From a virus: a DNA stretch of 64,000 nt. Location: IMG/VR virus record IMGVR_UViG_3300030328_001039, positions 31,712 to 95,711 of that record; one strand, written 5' to 3'. How positions within the stretch are numbered: the first letter of the stretch is position 1; each line of letters begins with the position of its first letter. The notes beneath the pieces are model-generated. The model made no database searches. It was not told the DNA's origin and saw only the letters and a list, made by a program, of their open reading frames with translations. Below are positions 1 to 12,800 of the stretch, one piece after another. Both the position numbers and the translations under genes were made by a program.

Positions 1-874
1 CTGAATTGTTTACCTCTGCGTAAGCAGTATCGTTTACAGCCGTAGCCACGCCTTCTACAATAACTCGATTTGATATGTTCTCAACTGGGTTGTTGATAGC
101 AGGGCCAACACGAGCGTTAGCGTCTATGAATCTACTCTTTTCTTCAAATTGGAATGGAACATAAAGCAAGTTACCAAACCTGTCAAAGTGAATAACCCTA
201 CCGTCATGGCGACTAATAAATCGCATAGCATCTACAAGTGTTATGCCGTGGAAATCTACACCAAGGAAACTACTACTGTGAAGCCTTCTATCTACCTCAG
301 AGTTGCTTGGACTCATAGGTAGTGCTATGTTCACGGATGTAAGAGAGTCAGCAATATCTTTACTAATGCGTAATGCCAAGTCTGTAGTTCTTAAACCAGC
401 ATCAATAGACTGTCCAAAGTGTGCTTGTCTACCTACAAATCCAAGCGACTCTAGTGTTTTACCCTTGGTGTTTCTAACAGCGAATGTAGTACCAGTGCCG
501 CTAGAAATTACTGAAGATGTTCGTAGTCTCTCATGCTCAGCATCTTTACCATAAAGCAGCACTGGTTTGTTTTTGTCAGTGTCGCTGGTGATTGATGAAT
601 CTAAGTAAACAATTGCTCCCTCGTAGTTTCTACCATGCGTACCTGTATGTTTTAGAATTACAGAATCTTGCAGTTCGGTCAAGGTGTAAGTATGCGGGGT
701 GGCGATACCATAGTTAGCAGTCTTGCGCTGCCTCACTGTGACTTTCTTCTCCAAGTTTCTCTGTGGGGTATACTCACCAAGATGCAGAGCATTATCCACA
801 AACTTTGGTTTACGAACCGCTTTCATTACAGCATCTGTATCTGCTGTCGCTCGCTTGTCCTTGAGTAAACCCAT
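1..874 (-). CDS. Distal tail protein, partial (runs off the left edge)
   Basis: I translated this frame by hand. It starts at the ATG at 874, sharing one base with the TGA of the upstream giant gene (TGATG), and stays open for 291 codons to the first base of the window, so the C-terminus is missing. The visible product is hydrophilic, begins MGLLKDKRATADTD and contains LVDAMRFISRHDGRVIHFD about residues 209-227, then a run with FGNLLYVPFQFEEK. An 'R-x-D-G-x-V-x-F-D-x-x-G-x-L' pattern of this kind occurs in tail hub or baseplate proteins, but I do not recognise the family. Its position after the tape measure and the giant tail gene suggests a baseplate, hub or tail-tip component. The function is inferred from position only. 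Confidence 0.8.
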   Translation of the reverse strand, partial: MGLLKDKRATADTDAVMKAVRKPKFVDNALHLGEYTPQRNLEKKVTVRQRKTANYGIATPHTYTLTELQDSVILKHTGTHGRNYEGAIVYLDSSITSDTDKNKPVLLYGKDAEHERLRTSSVISSGTGTTFAVRNTKGKTLESLGFVGRQAHFGQSIDAGLRTTDLALRISKDIADSLTSVNIALPMSPSNSEVDRRLHSSSFLGVDFHGITLVDAMRFISRHDGRVIHFDRFGNLLYVPFQFEEKSRFIDANARVGPAINNPVENISNRVIVEGVATAVNDTAYAEVNNS

Positions 875-3800
875 CACGCATCACCACTGTGGTCTGATGT
901 GTTGAACGATACATCTTCTTTATGCCCTTTACTATGCAGCGATTGACTGAACCTTGATTTAACAGTGTAGTCCTTACCTTGTCCTGTTCTTCTAGGAGCA
1001 TCGCTCTTGAAATGCTGTAGGGTATTTTCACTTATGACAAGTCTAGTAACGCTACTCTTTAATGTCGTTTTGTCAAAGCCAGTAACCCCCGTACCCGGCA
1101 ACTTCGGGCCTTTTGACACCGGCAGAGTGTCACTGCTAGACTCAACTAAGTACACTGGTTGGTACGGGGCTGATGTGTTAGGGTTAGTAGCACGCATGTA
1201 TGACCCACTGCTCGCTCTACCGCTTGGTGTTGAGTAGGTAAACAACCCATACTTACCACCAGCAGTGGCGGTAAATGCAGTGCTACCATTTTGTTTACTG
1301 CCGCTGTGTAGAGCCAATGCTGGTCTAAATACTGCTATGTGTTGATTGTCAAGTAATCGAATAGGTCTGAGCATAAACTGCACAGCATCATCAGTCATGT
1401 TTGTTGGGTTTGCTATCGAACTTGTTGTTTGGTATGGATTGCTTGTTTTATTACCACTCATACCGCTGCGCCCCCATCCTGTATCATCGAATGGACTGGC
1501 GAAACTACGAGCCTCCAAGATGTAAGTTCCACCCATTGATTTGAAGTTAGAAGTATGACTAAATCTCATTACACCACCATGAGGTTGAGCAGCAAACGAT
1601 AGCGTAGTCAAGTCATAGTGACCCAGCGTTTGAGAGCCTGACTGCATACCACCCTGTAGCACAACTCTTTGTCCTACACCTCTGTTAGTGTGTAGGCTAT
1701 GTGCCTCTGAGTTAATGGCTACCATGTTGCTATTACTGCCAGTCAAAGATTCTATTGTATCACCGTCTATACCAATTCTTGGAGAAGAGCGAGAAATAGC
1801 ATCTTTGTGTACTGATGTACCACTGATTGATTCTACCTTGTCGCTCACTGTTGCTTCAGGTTTTAACAAACCATCCTCGTCTACCTCTAGTCTACTACTG
1901 ATACCTCTTACAATTTCACTTGCTTGCAGTACATCGTTTCTTGGGCGAATTAGACCTTCACCAAATGTAGGTTCTGCTGTGTTACCTGATAATACTATAC
2001 CTGAGTTTTCGTAGACAGCACTGAGTTCTACCAATCTATCTTCGTTAAACTGAGTTGGGAATCGCACACCACGACCATTACCCATATCTCCTACTCGCAT
2101 AGCGTTTGTAGGAGCAAATACATCGACTAAGGTAGTGTCTGTATTATTGTTACCAGTGTTCTTTCTACCACCGAATCTAGGAATAGTGACTGTAGGTGAT
2201 GACAATACATTACCGTTAGTGAAATTGACAATACCCTTCAAGTCAAAGATAGGCTTACCGTTATTCCAAACTCGCTCAAATGGTGTACGACCATTGGCTC
2301 TATCATATTCGTATGCGTCTCCAGCATCCCAAGATGGGTTAATACCGAAACTACGAACTGGGAATCTTCGTACATCTTCACCACGAGTATTGCCCCACCA
2401 ATCAATCAGATAATACGATACGGCATCTTTGTAATACAACTTCCCCATACCAGCGGAATCGCCCCACCAATCTCTTAGTACAGTGCTCGCATTTCTTATG
2501 GTACGAATAGCACAACCAAATCCTCTTGTCATTCTACGCCCCTCGCTGTAACGAACTTGCCATTCGTACTTGTCAGCGTTCAACATACCCGCTGCTGTAG
2601 TGCTACGCTCGATAATACCAACATAGGTTGTTGGTAAGTTAGTATTGCTTTGTGTTGTATCTCCACCAGCGTAAAGCCACCCGTTGCTTGTTATGGCTTC
2701 GTATTCTACCAGTGGCCCTGCTTTGTAGCCTACTGCAAAGTTACTTGCTCCTGAGTGAGTGGCTTGCTCTTGGTATGCACGCATACCATAATGACCCCAT
2801 TGAGGTCTATTCCAAGCCTGTCTTAACCCAAAGCGATAACCAAACGGATAGGTACGAAGAGTGCTTAACGAACCAATGCTTACACCGCTAGAAACCGCAT
2901 AAGTACCAGCATCGTCATCATCCTCCCAATGTGTACCGGCAGCATGTGCATAACTTTGCGGTAAATGCCATGCTGCTGCTGACATAGCGTAGCCATCCAA
3001 TCGACTAACTAATGCTCCACCACGACTACCGCAAGGCCAAAAGTTCGTCAGCATAGCAGTTGGCCCGCCTTGAGATGAAATACCAGTCATACTGTGTATG
3101 TTTGCAGCGGTATCAATTGACCCATCGCCGCCTACATACACAGTATCTCCAGTTACCAAGTTACTGCTTTCAAATATCTTGGTGTAAAGTGTAATGTTAG
3201 CACTACTAACAGTGTTTACTCTACCAAGAACTCTACCCTTTGCGAATAGCACATCATTTGAAGATACACCACTAACAGTTGTGGTCATTGTTATCACTGT
3301 AACAGTAGTGGTAGTAATAGTATGAACAGTTCCAGCGAGTGGTTGAGGGGGCTTTGGTGTTTTCATTTGTAGAGAGAATGGGCCATGACTTGCGGTGTAA
3401 TTAACATCCTGATAGTGTATTGTCTCAAAATGCTGTGGCATACTGTTGTATGCTGCATTGTTTACTGCTCTATCCGTTGTGTGATTTACACCGTTTGTAA
3501 TCCATGTTCTACTTGCATCGGAATAGAAAGTATGAGGGCGACCCAAATTAGGACTCCAAGCACATAGGTATGCATCGGTTAGGAAAAGACTGTTTGTATC
3601 TCTTGTACCACTTAGTAACTGTCCTAGATTCTTTGTCATTACACTTTCACTATCTATCTTGAGAATATCATTAACAGATTTTGTAGAGTACGGTTTGCTT
3701 AATGTCAGTTTAGTACCACTCGTTAATGTAACACCTGTAGGTAGATGGAATATATCAGGCTCATTCATAGTACCTGAACTGTGTGTTGTACCTTGCCTTC

Positions 3801-6800
3801 TTGTGTAAGTAAATGATACAGTTTCTCCCGTATCAGGGTCAATATACTGTAATTTTTGACCATAATACGGTATCTCAGGGAATAGTGAACAGTCATCAAC
3901 TTGTATAGTAGTAGAAGAACTATGATTTCCTACTACTTTACAAGTAGGAGTAAGACTGACATTCTCCATTATCTTTGAGTAAATATCAGGGTATATGCTA
4001 GGATAACCAGCCAGTGTCAATTGAGCACCTATTGCTCCATAACTCGCACGACAGAACTGATAGTAATTGTCGATACGATACAAGGCGAGATGCCTGAAAC
4101 CAACAGCAGATGCATCAGATGGAGTGCCTTGGTGCATGATACTCCACCACGGAATGTTAGTTGTAAATCCGGGTGTAGCGTCTTTGAAAGAAACTTCAGA
4201 TGTAGTAGGGTGATATGGGTGACCTCTACGAGTAAAGTGAGGACTTTCGCTACCTTGAACTCCAAGTGGATTATAAAGCAGCATCGGAGGGATGTTGGTA
4301 AACTGGCTACCGTGGTCAGGGTCGTGGTCTAGTATGACCTCATTCAAGAATATCTCACAGCCTCTTACATCAGCCAATGTAGCCTCGGACAATATTAGTG
4401 TCACACCACCAATATTAGCAGAGTTAGTTAGTGTGGCGTGTCGCTCTTCATCGTACTTTATTCCTATTACAAGAGCAACTTGCTGACTTGTGAGACTCGA
4501 TAATTCTGTACCAGCAGTTGGTAAGCCTGTAGAGTCAGCATTGTTACGATGGAATCCTGTGATTTGTTGTGAGCGCAAGTTTGGTTGGATGACAATTTGA
4601 TACGCCCCAACTTCAGCAGGGTCAGGGAAATGATTGGCTTGAGTATAATTACCCCCAGCCTCAAGCACAATAGAGTGTCCTCCGGCCTTATTCATATCTC
4701 CAGCAGTGCCTTTTGATGCTAGTATACCGTAACCGTCATACTTGATTTTTGTCTCAAACATTAGGGTAAATGCACCACCGTGAATGTCACTCGGCCCTGA
4801 TGGGTTGGTAGTAAGTGAACCTACTCTTAATGCTGGGTTAAGAGGGAATATTCTCTCTTCAACTGCTGTGGGTATTGATGTTTGATTATTTGTTGTACCA
4901 TCTATTTCAACTAAGTTTTCAGCCAATGAAGTGTAATCTTCGTCACCTAGAGCAGCAAGCCTATCTGAGTTTGCCTTGTCATACAAACCTGCATACGAAG
5001 GATGCGCCCAATGACCCGGCATCATAGGCATAGTAGCATTGACGAAGTGATGACCCATACGAGGAATAGGCATTGGAGTTAGTTGTGGTTTGCTGTATCT
5101 TGAATGAATAGTGGTTTGAGAGTCACCATCAAAGTATAGAGTGTGAGCCATGTCGGGACTGTTACCACTTACTTCTGCGTGGTCACGCAATCTTCTTGCT
5201 GCGAATATACGAGTGCTACCCGCTGGGATATAGTAAGAAGGAGTAATCGTCAATGTTGTTGTAGCAGGTGGGTTATCAGCAAGGAATTGGTCAAAGTCAA
5301 TATCTCCTACCACGCCTTTGAACAAATTAACCTCACCACCAGTTCCGATAGAAGTATACGACACAACAACACTTTCACCCGCTGGATTTGCGATGCGAAG
5401 GAATCTACGGTCACCAGCCACCTCTTTTGTTCCAAATCCAGCATCGAATATAGAAGGAGTAATAGTAGCACTAGCAGTTAGAATAGGACTGGCGAAACTA
5501 CTGACCGTCAAATCTTGATTTACCACACCAGCAGCATGAGTGTAAGTTACTGGGAACTTTTCAGTGTGGCTGTGACCCATCTTAGTGATGTGGAAATACA
5601 GTGCTCTGTCTTGCTGCTCGTAAGAACTGCGTAGTGAGTTATTGCGTGTCGCCTCTACCCATCCATCACGAGTAGACTCAGGGAAGTTTTCTCCTTGCGA
5701 TATGTGTTCCCATCCTACTTCGTTCATAGTTGGCCCTTTTCTCGGCGCCTTCACTACATTGTCAAACAAATGACCAATATGAGAAGCACCCAAATCAGGA
5801 TGAATCATACCACCGTCACCAACGGTTTCAGTTTGGTACGCTTGGATTGGGTCAAAGCCACTACGGACAAGGATATTTCCGGGTATAGATTCAGGGTCGG
5901 GTAACTGAATCTCAAAGTTAGGAGCGATACCGCTGTTGGCTGGAACTGGCTGTAAACCACTTGCTAGTCTAGTCGATGTTGGTTTATACGCTCTGATAAT
6001 AATACCTAAAGGAGAGCCGCCTTCTAGTGTGTGTACCTGTCCTGTATCATCAACAACGGTAATATCTTCAAATTGTATTTCTTCATTTGGTATCTCAAGT
6101 ATACCACCAAGAGCAATAGGGTGCTCTTTTGCTAATGTAGGGTGTGCTATCTCTTGTGCCTGTAGAACTGGCATCATGGCTGAGTTTGTTGTCTCAAAAG
6201 AAAATCGAATGTTACCATACAACTTCTCTCCCATTTGATGAGCAGTTCCGGCAGCATCACCTACTACTGCATTTTTAACACGAGTAATCCACGGAACTGC
6301 TCCTAAACCACGAGCATTTGATGCTGGCATAGTAACTGTACCACCATCCATTCGTTTCCACACAATATGTTCTGTGCTGAAGTTTTTGTGAGGTGTGCGT
6401 TTAAGCACATCGTAAGCGTTTACATCACCAGCCCAAAATACTTCAGATTGATTAGTACCTACATTATGAACCATGTTAGCAGAAGGATTTGTATTCGCTG
6501 TAATAAAATCAGTAGCAAGATTTCTTTCCGCTATATCTCCTTCGTGATTTATAATACCTACATTTTTGTCAATATCGAAGAATAAATCGCCTGTTTCAGC
6601 AAAGCAAGGCTCTGCGTTTGACAATGAAGTATCAGCAGATATACTACCATGTAGGTAGAACTGAGCATCGAAAGGTGCGTTATCCAAAGCACTTGTTGCT
6701 GTATAATCAGCAATTGTAGGCGGTGCTGTGGCATCAACAATCAAAGCCTCAACATTTGGCCCAGCGTTTGCTGGAGCGATAAATCTGTCAGCGTTATGGA

Positions 6801-9800
6801 ATCTCTCATCCCATTGAGTAGTACCACCGGCCAAAAGATAATCACCAGTAGCAGTGTATGAATCTCTATCTTTCCTCGCTACTAAACTAAGTTCACCCTC
6901 ATGTGCTACTACTAACAACGCACGAGCGTAAGTACCTTGAGGGTGAACCAACTCTTTCTGTAACTCAGGCATAGTTCGCATCACTGGTGGGTTGTTGAAC
7001 TGAGCACCGTCAGCCCAGCCTACGACATATGAGCCGAATGCCACTGGGTCATCTACAGAGAAACTTACTTGGTCTGCTTCTGTATCACCGTCACTTGGGA
7101 AATTGTCAAGACTGCGACCCGGTATATCGGTAGGAGGCATACTTTCAGGCGAGTTAGGTAGAGGAGTGGTATGTGGTAAATGTCCTAGTATAGTCGCACA
7201 AGATGATGCGCCACCATATGGTGAGAACCCAAGCATAGAATGCCAAGCACCTAGACCAGCAGAATAACCACCGTCTACTGGTAAAGTGTTGAGATAAGAG
7301 TACCTTTCACCATGCCACCCAACAGCACCAACTGGTTTTGTTCTATCTATTGCATCAACGATACCGCTAAAGTGAACTGCTCCTATTCCTTTCTGAAGGT
7401 ATCTTTCAAAGTCAGCAGAGTTGTCTACACCAAGAGTTGAACTCTTTGACCATATCCATATTTTTGTACCAGTAGTAGGGGCAGGGTGAGGTAGACTTAC
7501 TCCTCCTACATTTGAACCATTTTGAGTATTAAACGGGGTAGTGGTGTTAGCATAAATACGCCAAGCCTCACCATCTTCAAACGCTTTCAAACCTGTGATT
7601 TTATTGTTAGATAAAAAGAATCTACAGAATAAATCGCTACCGTTTCTATAGGTAGCACGACTGTGATAACAAGCCCATGCTGCCGTTTTTACACTAGACG
7701 ATACAACACCGCCATAATCAGTATCTGCTTCAGTACGCAACCAACCCGAAGTAGGTATACGATTAACAATAGATTGAGTAGCAGTATCACTAGCATTGGT
7801 ATAACCCGTTATTTGTAAATCAATGAAACAGTCACCTGCTTTGAGATTTGATGCTAATGATGCCGTATTACCCAGTGTGTTGTGTGTATGCGTAATGGTT
7901 ACACCGCTGTTTGATGCATTAGGGTTAGGAGATACAGTAATACTAGAACCAGTAAAACTGACAACAACGGTGTTGGCTTGTAACCCAGTACCAGTTACAG
8001 TTTGCCCCGCTTGCATATTAGGAGGGAATGTACCAGTTACAGGAATTAATGGGTCATTGTTAGTGATATTTCCAGTAAATGTAGATGTAGTCAAAATACT
8101 TCTAGTCATAGCCTGTCCGCTAACTACATTGTTTGAATAACCTAATCCCGCAACCTGAGCATGTGGGGTCACACCACCCGCCCCTCCGCCGTAAACACTT
8201 GATGGTATAGCGGTAGACTCAGCCGCAATCCAACCATAGCGGTCTTGTTTAGTAGAGTTACCCATAGATGGCATGAATGTTCCACCTATTGCCTTCAAAG
8301 CACCTTTACCGGGGAATGTATTGATTGCTCCTCCGAGTAAACATGCTAACTCTTCTCCATTTTGACAACGGGTAGCATCTACTACAATGTATTCGTGGTC
8401 TACATCACCTTGGACTAATGTTTCCGCTGCAAAAGCAGGTGAACCTGAGTTGTCATTTGAGTAAAGCATCCTTGTAGCCAAAGTCCCTGCTACTCTAAAC
8501 GCAGTTTTGTTAATTTGAGTTGTAGTGGTTTGGGCTGGAACTCTAGCGTCATCTGCTTCTCTTGGTGGATTCATGGTAATTTGATTATCCATCCACGAGC
8601 CACCGGGATGGTTACCATTATCCATATGCCAACACAAATCAGCATTTTTAACCATACCATGACCATAAAACATAGCGTGTCTACTTGGTTGAGCCACAGA
8701 GTATGCTCGTGCAACATTATCGGTAAAGTTACCAAAACTGTTGTAATGCTTAAACGCAGCAGCGGTAAATGAACTACCATAGTTTCTACCACTTTCGGGT
8801 CGCTCCCTCAAAAATACAGTATCAGGAATACCAAGTGATGATTCCCAATTAAACACTTGGCGGTAGTGGTAACTGTGCTTGAGTAATTGAGTAGCAGCAC
8901 GCTCAGGCATATAATCGCCATCTGAATTATGAATGTGATTTGGTAAGAAGGCACGACCACCAACCCCGCTTGACATATTTGGTACTTTTGACCAGCCATT
9001 ACCAGTGCTAATAGCCGAACCGGGGTGTGGCTCAAAAGTATTATTTGGAGTGGCAGACTCTTGTGTTAATGGGAATGCTTGACCCGGCCCAAATATAATG
9101 AAAGTTGTTTTATTTTCTGTTCCATCTCTATGGTCTTGATACCTCGCAGTCGGGTGTGCAAAGCGTAATACCATAGGAGAAGGAACTTGCATATGCACGC
9201 CAGCAGTATATGGAGCAGCATTGGGGTGAATGTTACTTGGGGTATGCGAGCCTCGTTTTAGGTCTTGAGAAAGAATACTATCTTTGTTGTAAACTGGTGG
9301 GTTAATACTACCACGATGTTGCTTTAACAACGCAGTTGCTGGGAAAAATGCCATGATAGCGTTACAGTCAATTGTAGAGAAAGATGAAAGAATCTCATTG
9401 GCATTTTGAATGCCCGATGAACCAGTCGGCCCATTTGCATACGGATGTGTATTATGCTCCGAATAGTCATTTTGAGTACCATCATTTATGTCAATAGTAG
9501 CCCCACTAAACCCACCGCCAAAGAATAGAGGAACATAGTTATCAGGGCTATCACGAGCACCTGTAAAACGAATAATTGGTACAGAATGTACGCTACCAAG
9601 AGAGCGTTTACCAGCAAACAAAAATGCCCTTCTAGTGTCATTGTATTTCTGTATAACAATAGTACCACTTGGATTCGATGAAGGCCAATCCTCACTTCTC
9701 AAGTTCGCATCACTAATTGCCTTGAATGTACTTTCAGCAGCGGCTAATGTTGTTCCTCGGCTTTCAGCAATTGCTGTGTGTTTGTTGTAACTTATTGGGG

Positions 9801-12800
9801 TTTGAGTACCAAAAGAGTCTACTCTTGTTAAGTCATTTGATGAACCATTGAAAACATGATTTACATTGGATTCTTCGCCCGATGGTTTAGCAAAATGCCA
9901 CATAGCATTGTCACTATGTAGAGTTATAGCCGCACCTGCGTGGCCTATAGCACTCATCTTTAGCGTTGGATTGTCAAGATTTGGTAGAATTAAGTCACCA
10001 CTGGATTCAATGAAGTTCTCTCCTATCAAGTTTTTACGCCATGTGTTAGTATCAATTGGGTTGTTTTGTGAGTCTACTATATTTGGAGTGGGTGTGTTAG
10101 AGTTATGGCCTCTACCGCTTGTTGTAATTTGTAAAACACTTGATGGTATATACCCACAGTTTACGCTACGCCCACTATCTATCAAATCATTAGTTACTGG
10201 TCTATCCCCAGTGCCTCCTATAGACACTCCTTCATCGTCAAGTTTCAAACTCTCAACTTCACCATATTCAATATGACTGGCTCTAATACCTGTATCTTGG
10301 GATAGACTTGCTGTAAAGAAGTTAGATATGGGTTCAATGTCATTTTTCGTATTGTAAGCCTTAATTTTAATTGACTCTTCAGTGATACCCCACTCAGCAA
10401 ATGTTCTACCGTCAGCGGCGTACATTTCTGTGCAATCAAAGAAATGCCCTTTTTGTTTGTTAGGGTTATCTAAGTTGATAGCAAAAGCAGTTACAGCAGC
10501 CATTAATTCATCTGTTATCAGTGTAGTCCAATTAGCAACTGGTGTGATAAGTGCTGATGTAGATTCAGTTGTTTCGCCTACAACATAATCACCAGCCTCA
10601 AAGACCGGAGCACTGATAGTAGACGAAGAGTGATGTTTATGCCTTGAAACATATGTATCACCGACAACACCGTGGAAAACATGAGTGCCAGTTTTATCAT
10701 TCCTTGTTCGATGAGTATAGGAGTACATATTACCCCAGTTACCGTTGATGGATTCTATTAGTGTGAATTGAGCGTTAGTACCTCCTATACCACTTACGCT
10801 GATTGTATCTCCGTTAATGTAACCACCTTCACCAAGGGATGTAATAGTAACACTTGTGACTGCATTACTACCATTTGTATTGATACTCAAAGTCATTCCA
10901 CTACCACTACCGCCTACTCCTATAGCATCTGCATTTGTTTGACCTGCTGTATAACCTGAACCACCAGCGGTTATAGTGGCTGCACCCATGTGATTGAATG
11001 GGTCTGACAAATGTATGACACCATCTTCAGCAGGGAATCCCATATAGCCTAAAATATCGTGATGGTCACAAGCGTCATATGGAGCATAGGGGGTGACAGT
11101 AATTGTTTGATTCGCCACACTGTAAACTACATTTGCGTTGTAAGAAGCATTTGGAGCAGGTGCTCCTCTCCAATAGTTACCTCTCCAACTTGCTAAATTA
11201 GCGTTATCAGGTATAGCAGGGAATCTACCAGTTGGGTCACTTATACCATGCATATGTTTTCCAATTGTAAAGCCGCCTTGAGAGCAGTCTTTGTGATTGA
11301 AATAGATAGCAATTTCATTATCCAAAGTTTTTGGTAAAGTTGTATTATCTAAAGCAAAATTGTCACCCATATTTTTGTAAATGTAACGCAGTCCGTGACT
11401 TACTCCTCTATGGTCTTGAAGGCGTAGCCCATAGAGATTGGTGTCTCCTATGTTTTCAGGGAATGTATCAGGTGTAGGTACATGACCTGTGTATGTAGAA
11501 GCCGGGTCTGTGTTACTTACTGTTGTTAGTAAGCCATAATCGTTAGCAAATCTATTATCTCCCTTTCTACCGAATCCCCACTTACCCGCATCAGGAGCAA
11601 AGCCCGGAATACCAGCCGCTACAAGACCACCAAAGTTTATTCTTGCTACGGCATTAGTACCCACTCTCAATCCTTCAGTAAATGATGTGTTGAATCCTTC
11701 TACTTCAAGAGATTCAGTGTTGAGTGTATTATGGTTTTGACCGCTACCGCTATGCGCTGATACGGCACGCAATCTTGGTGTTGTAGTTTCATCGTGATTG
11801 TTAGAAAACTCCCCTTTTGGTGCTACTGCTTGCATTGATTCATCGGGTTGCGTATACTGTCGTAGAGAAGTAATAGGAGCAAAAGGTCTGCCGTGTTTAT
11901 TTAGCGGCATCGGTGCTGGGTGCATATTTTCTCCACTTATTTCATCAGGCATACACCAAAATGTTCTGAATCTACCTCCGTGGCCTATCATAAACTCAGG
12001 TCTGTAAGGTAATTGCCCCTTACTATTGTCGAGCCATACACAGAAATTACGGCCAGTAGCACCCGGTACAGTGCTGTGAATAATTATTGAAAATCCTTCT
12101 TCGCTACCATCTATATTTTTAACAACCCTACCAAGGTGAGCACGAATGTAACCCATGTGAGTTCCTTTATCGTGAGACTCAAACGCCTTGTCCTCATCCC
12201 ACCATACAGCGGGGTCGTGAGTAGAACCAGTTGTAGCAAAGTCAGCCTCACCAGCAACTTTTACGGGATATTGTTTGTTGTTATTATCGCTGTGGGTGCG
12301 CCCTTTTTTAGCAGCAGCCTGATTTATCATACGAACTACTTCAGTCGCTGCTGCTTCGACATTAGTAATACCATCCTTAACGGCAACCTCTCCTAAATCA
12401 ATAGTCATCCTTCTTGTGAAATCCATTTGAGTCCACTGAGGCAAGTGTTGTAGTCTTGTTTCATTCATGTTAGATAAATCAAGAGCCTCAGACCTAATGC
12501 CCTTTAATGCAAGGAATGCTGGGATTACACGAGTTCCATCCGGTGTATCGAAGAGAGTAGATGTTTCATCGTTAGTATTGTTAATGTTTAATGTAAAACT
12601 ACCTTTGCCATCACCAGCCACAAAAGGCGGTGTTGCTGTAGGTAAGTCATTGACCCTTCTATCAGCGATAAAAATTGTATCTCCATCTTTGTATAGACTG
12701 TTACCATGCCTTCTTACTGTGGCTGTAGCCACTGCTCCACTTGATATTACAACATCTACAGTCATTCCTTTTCCTTTACCATCAGATGTTGTTCTTACAT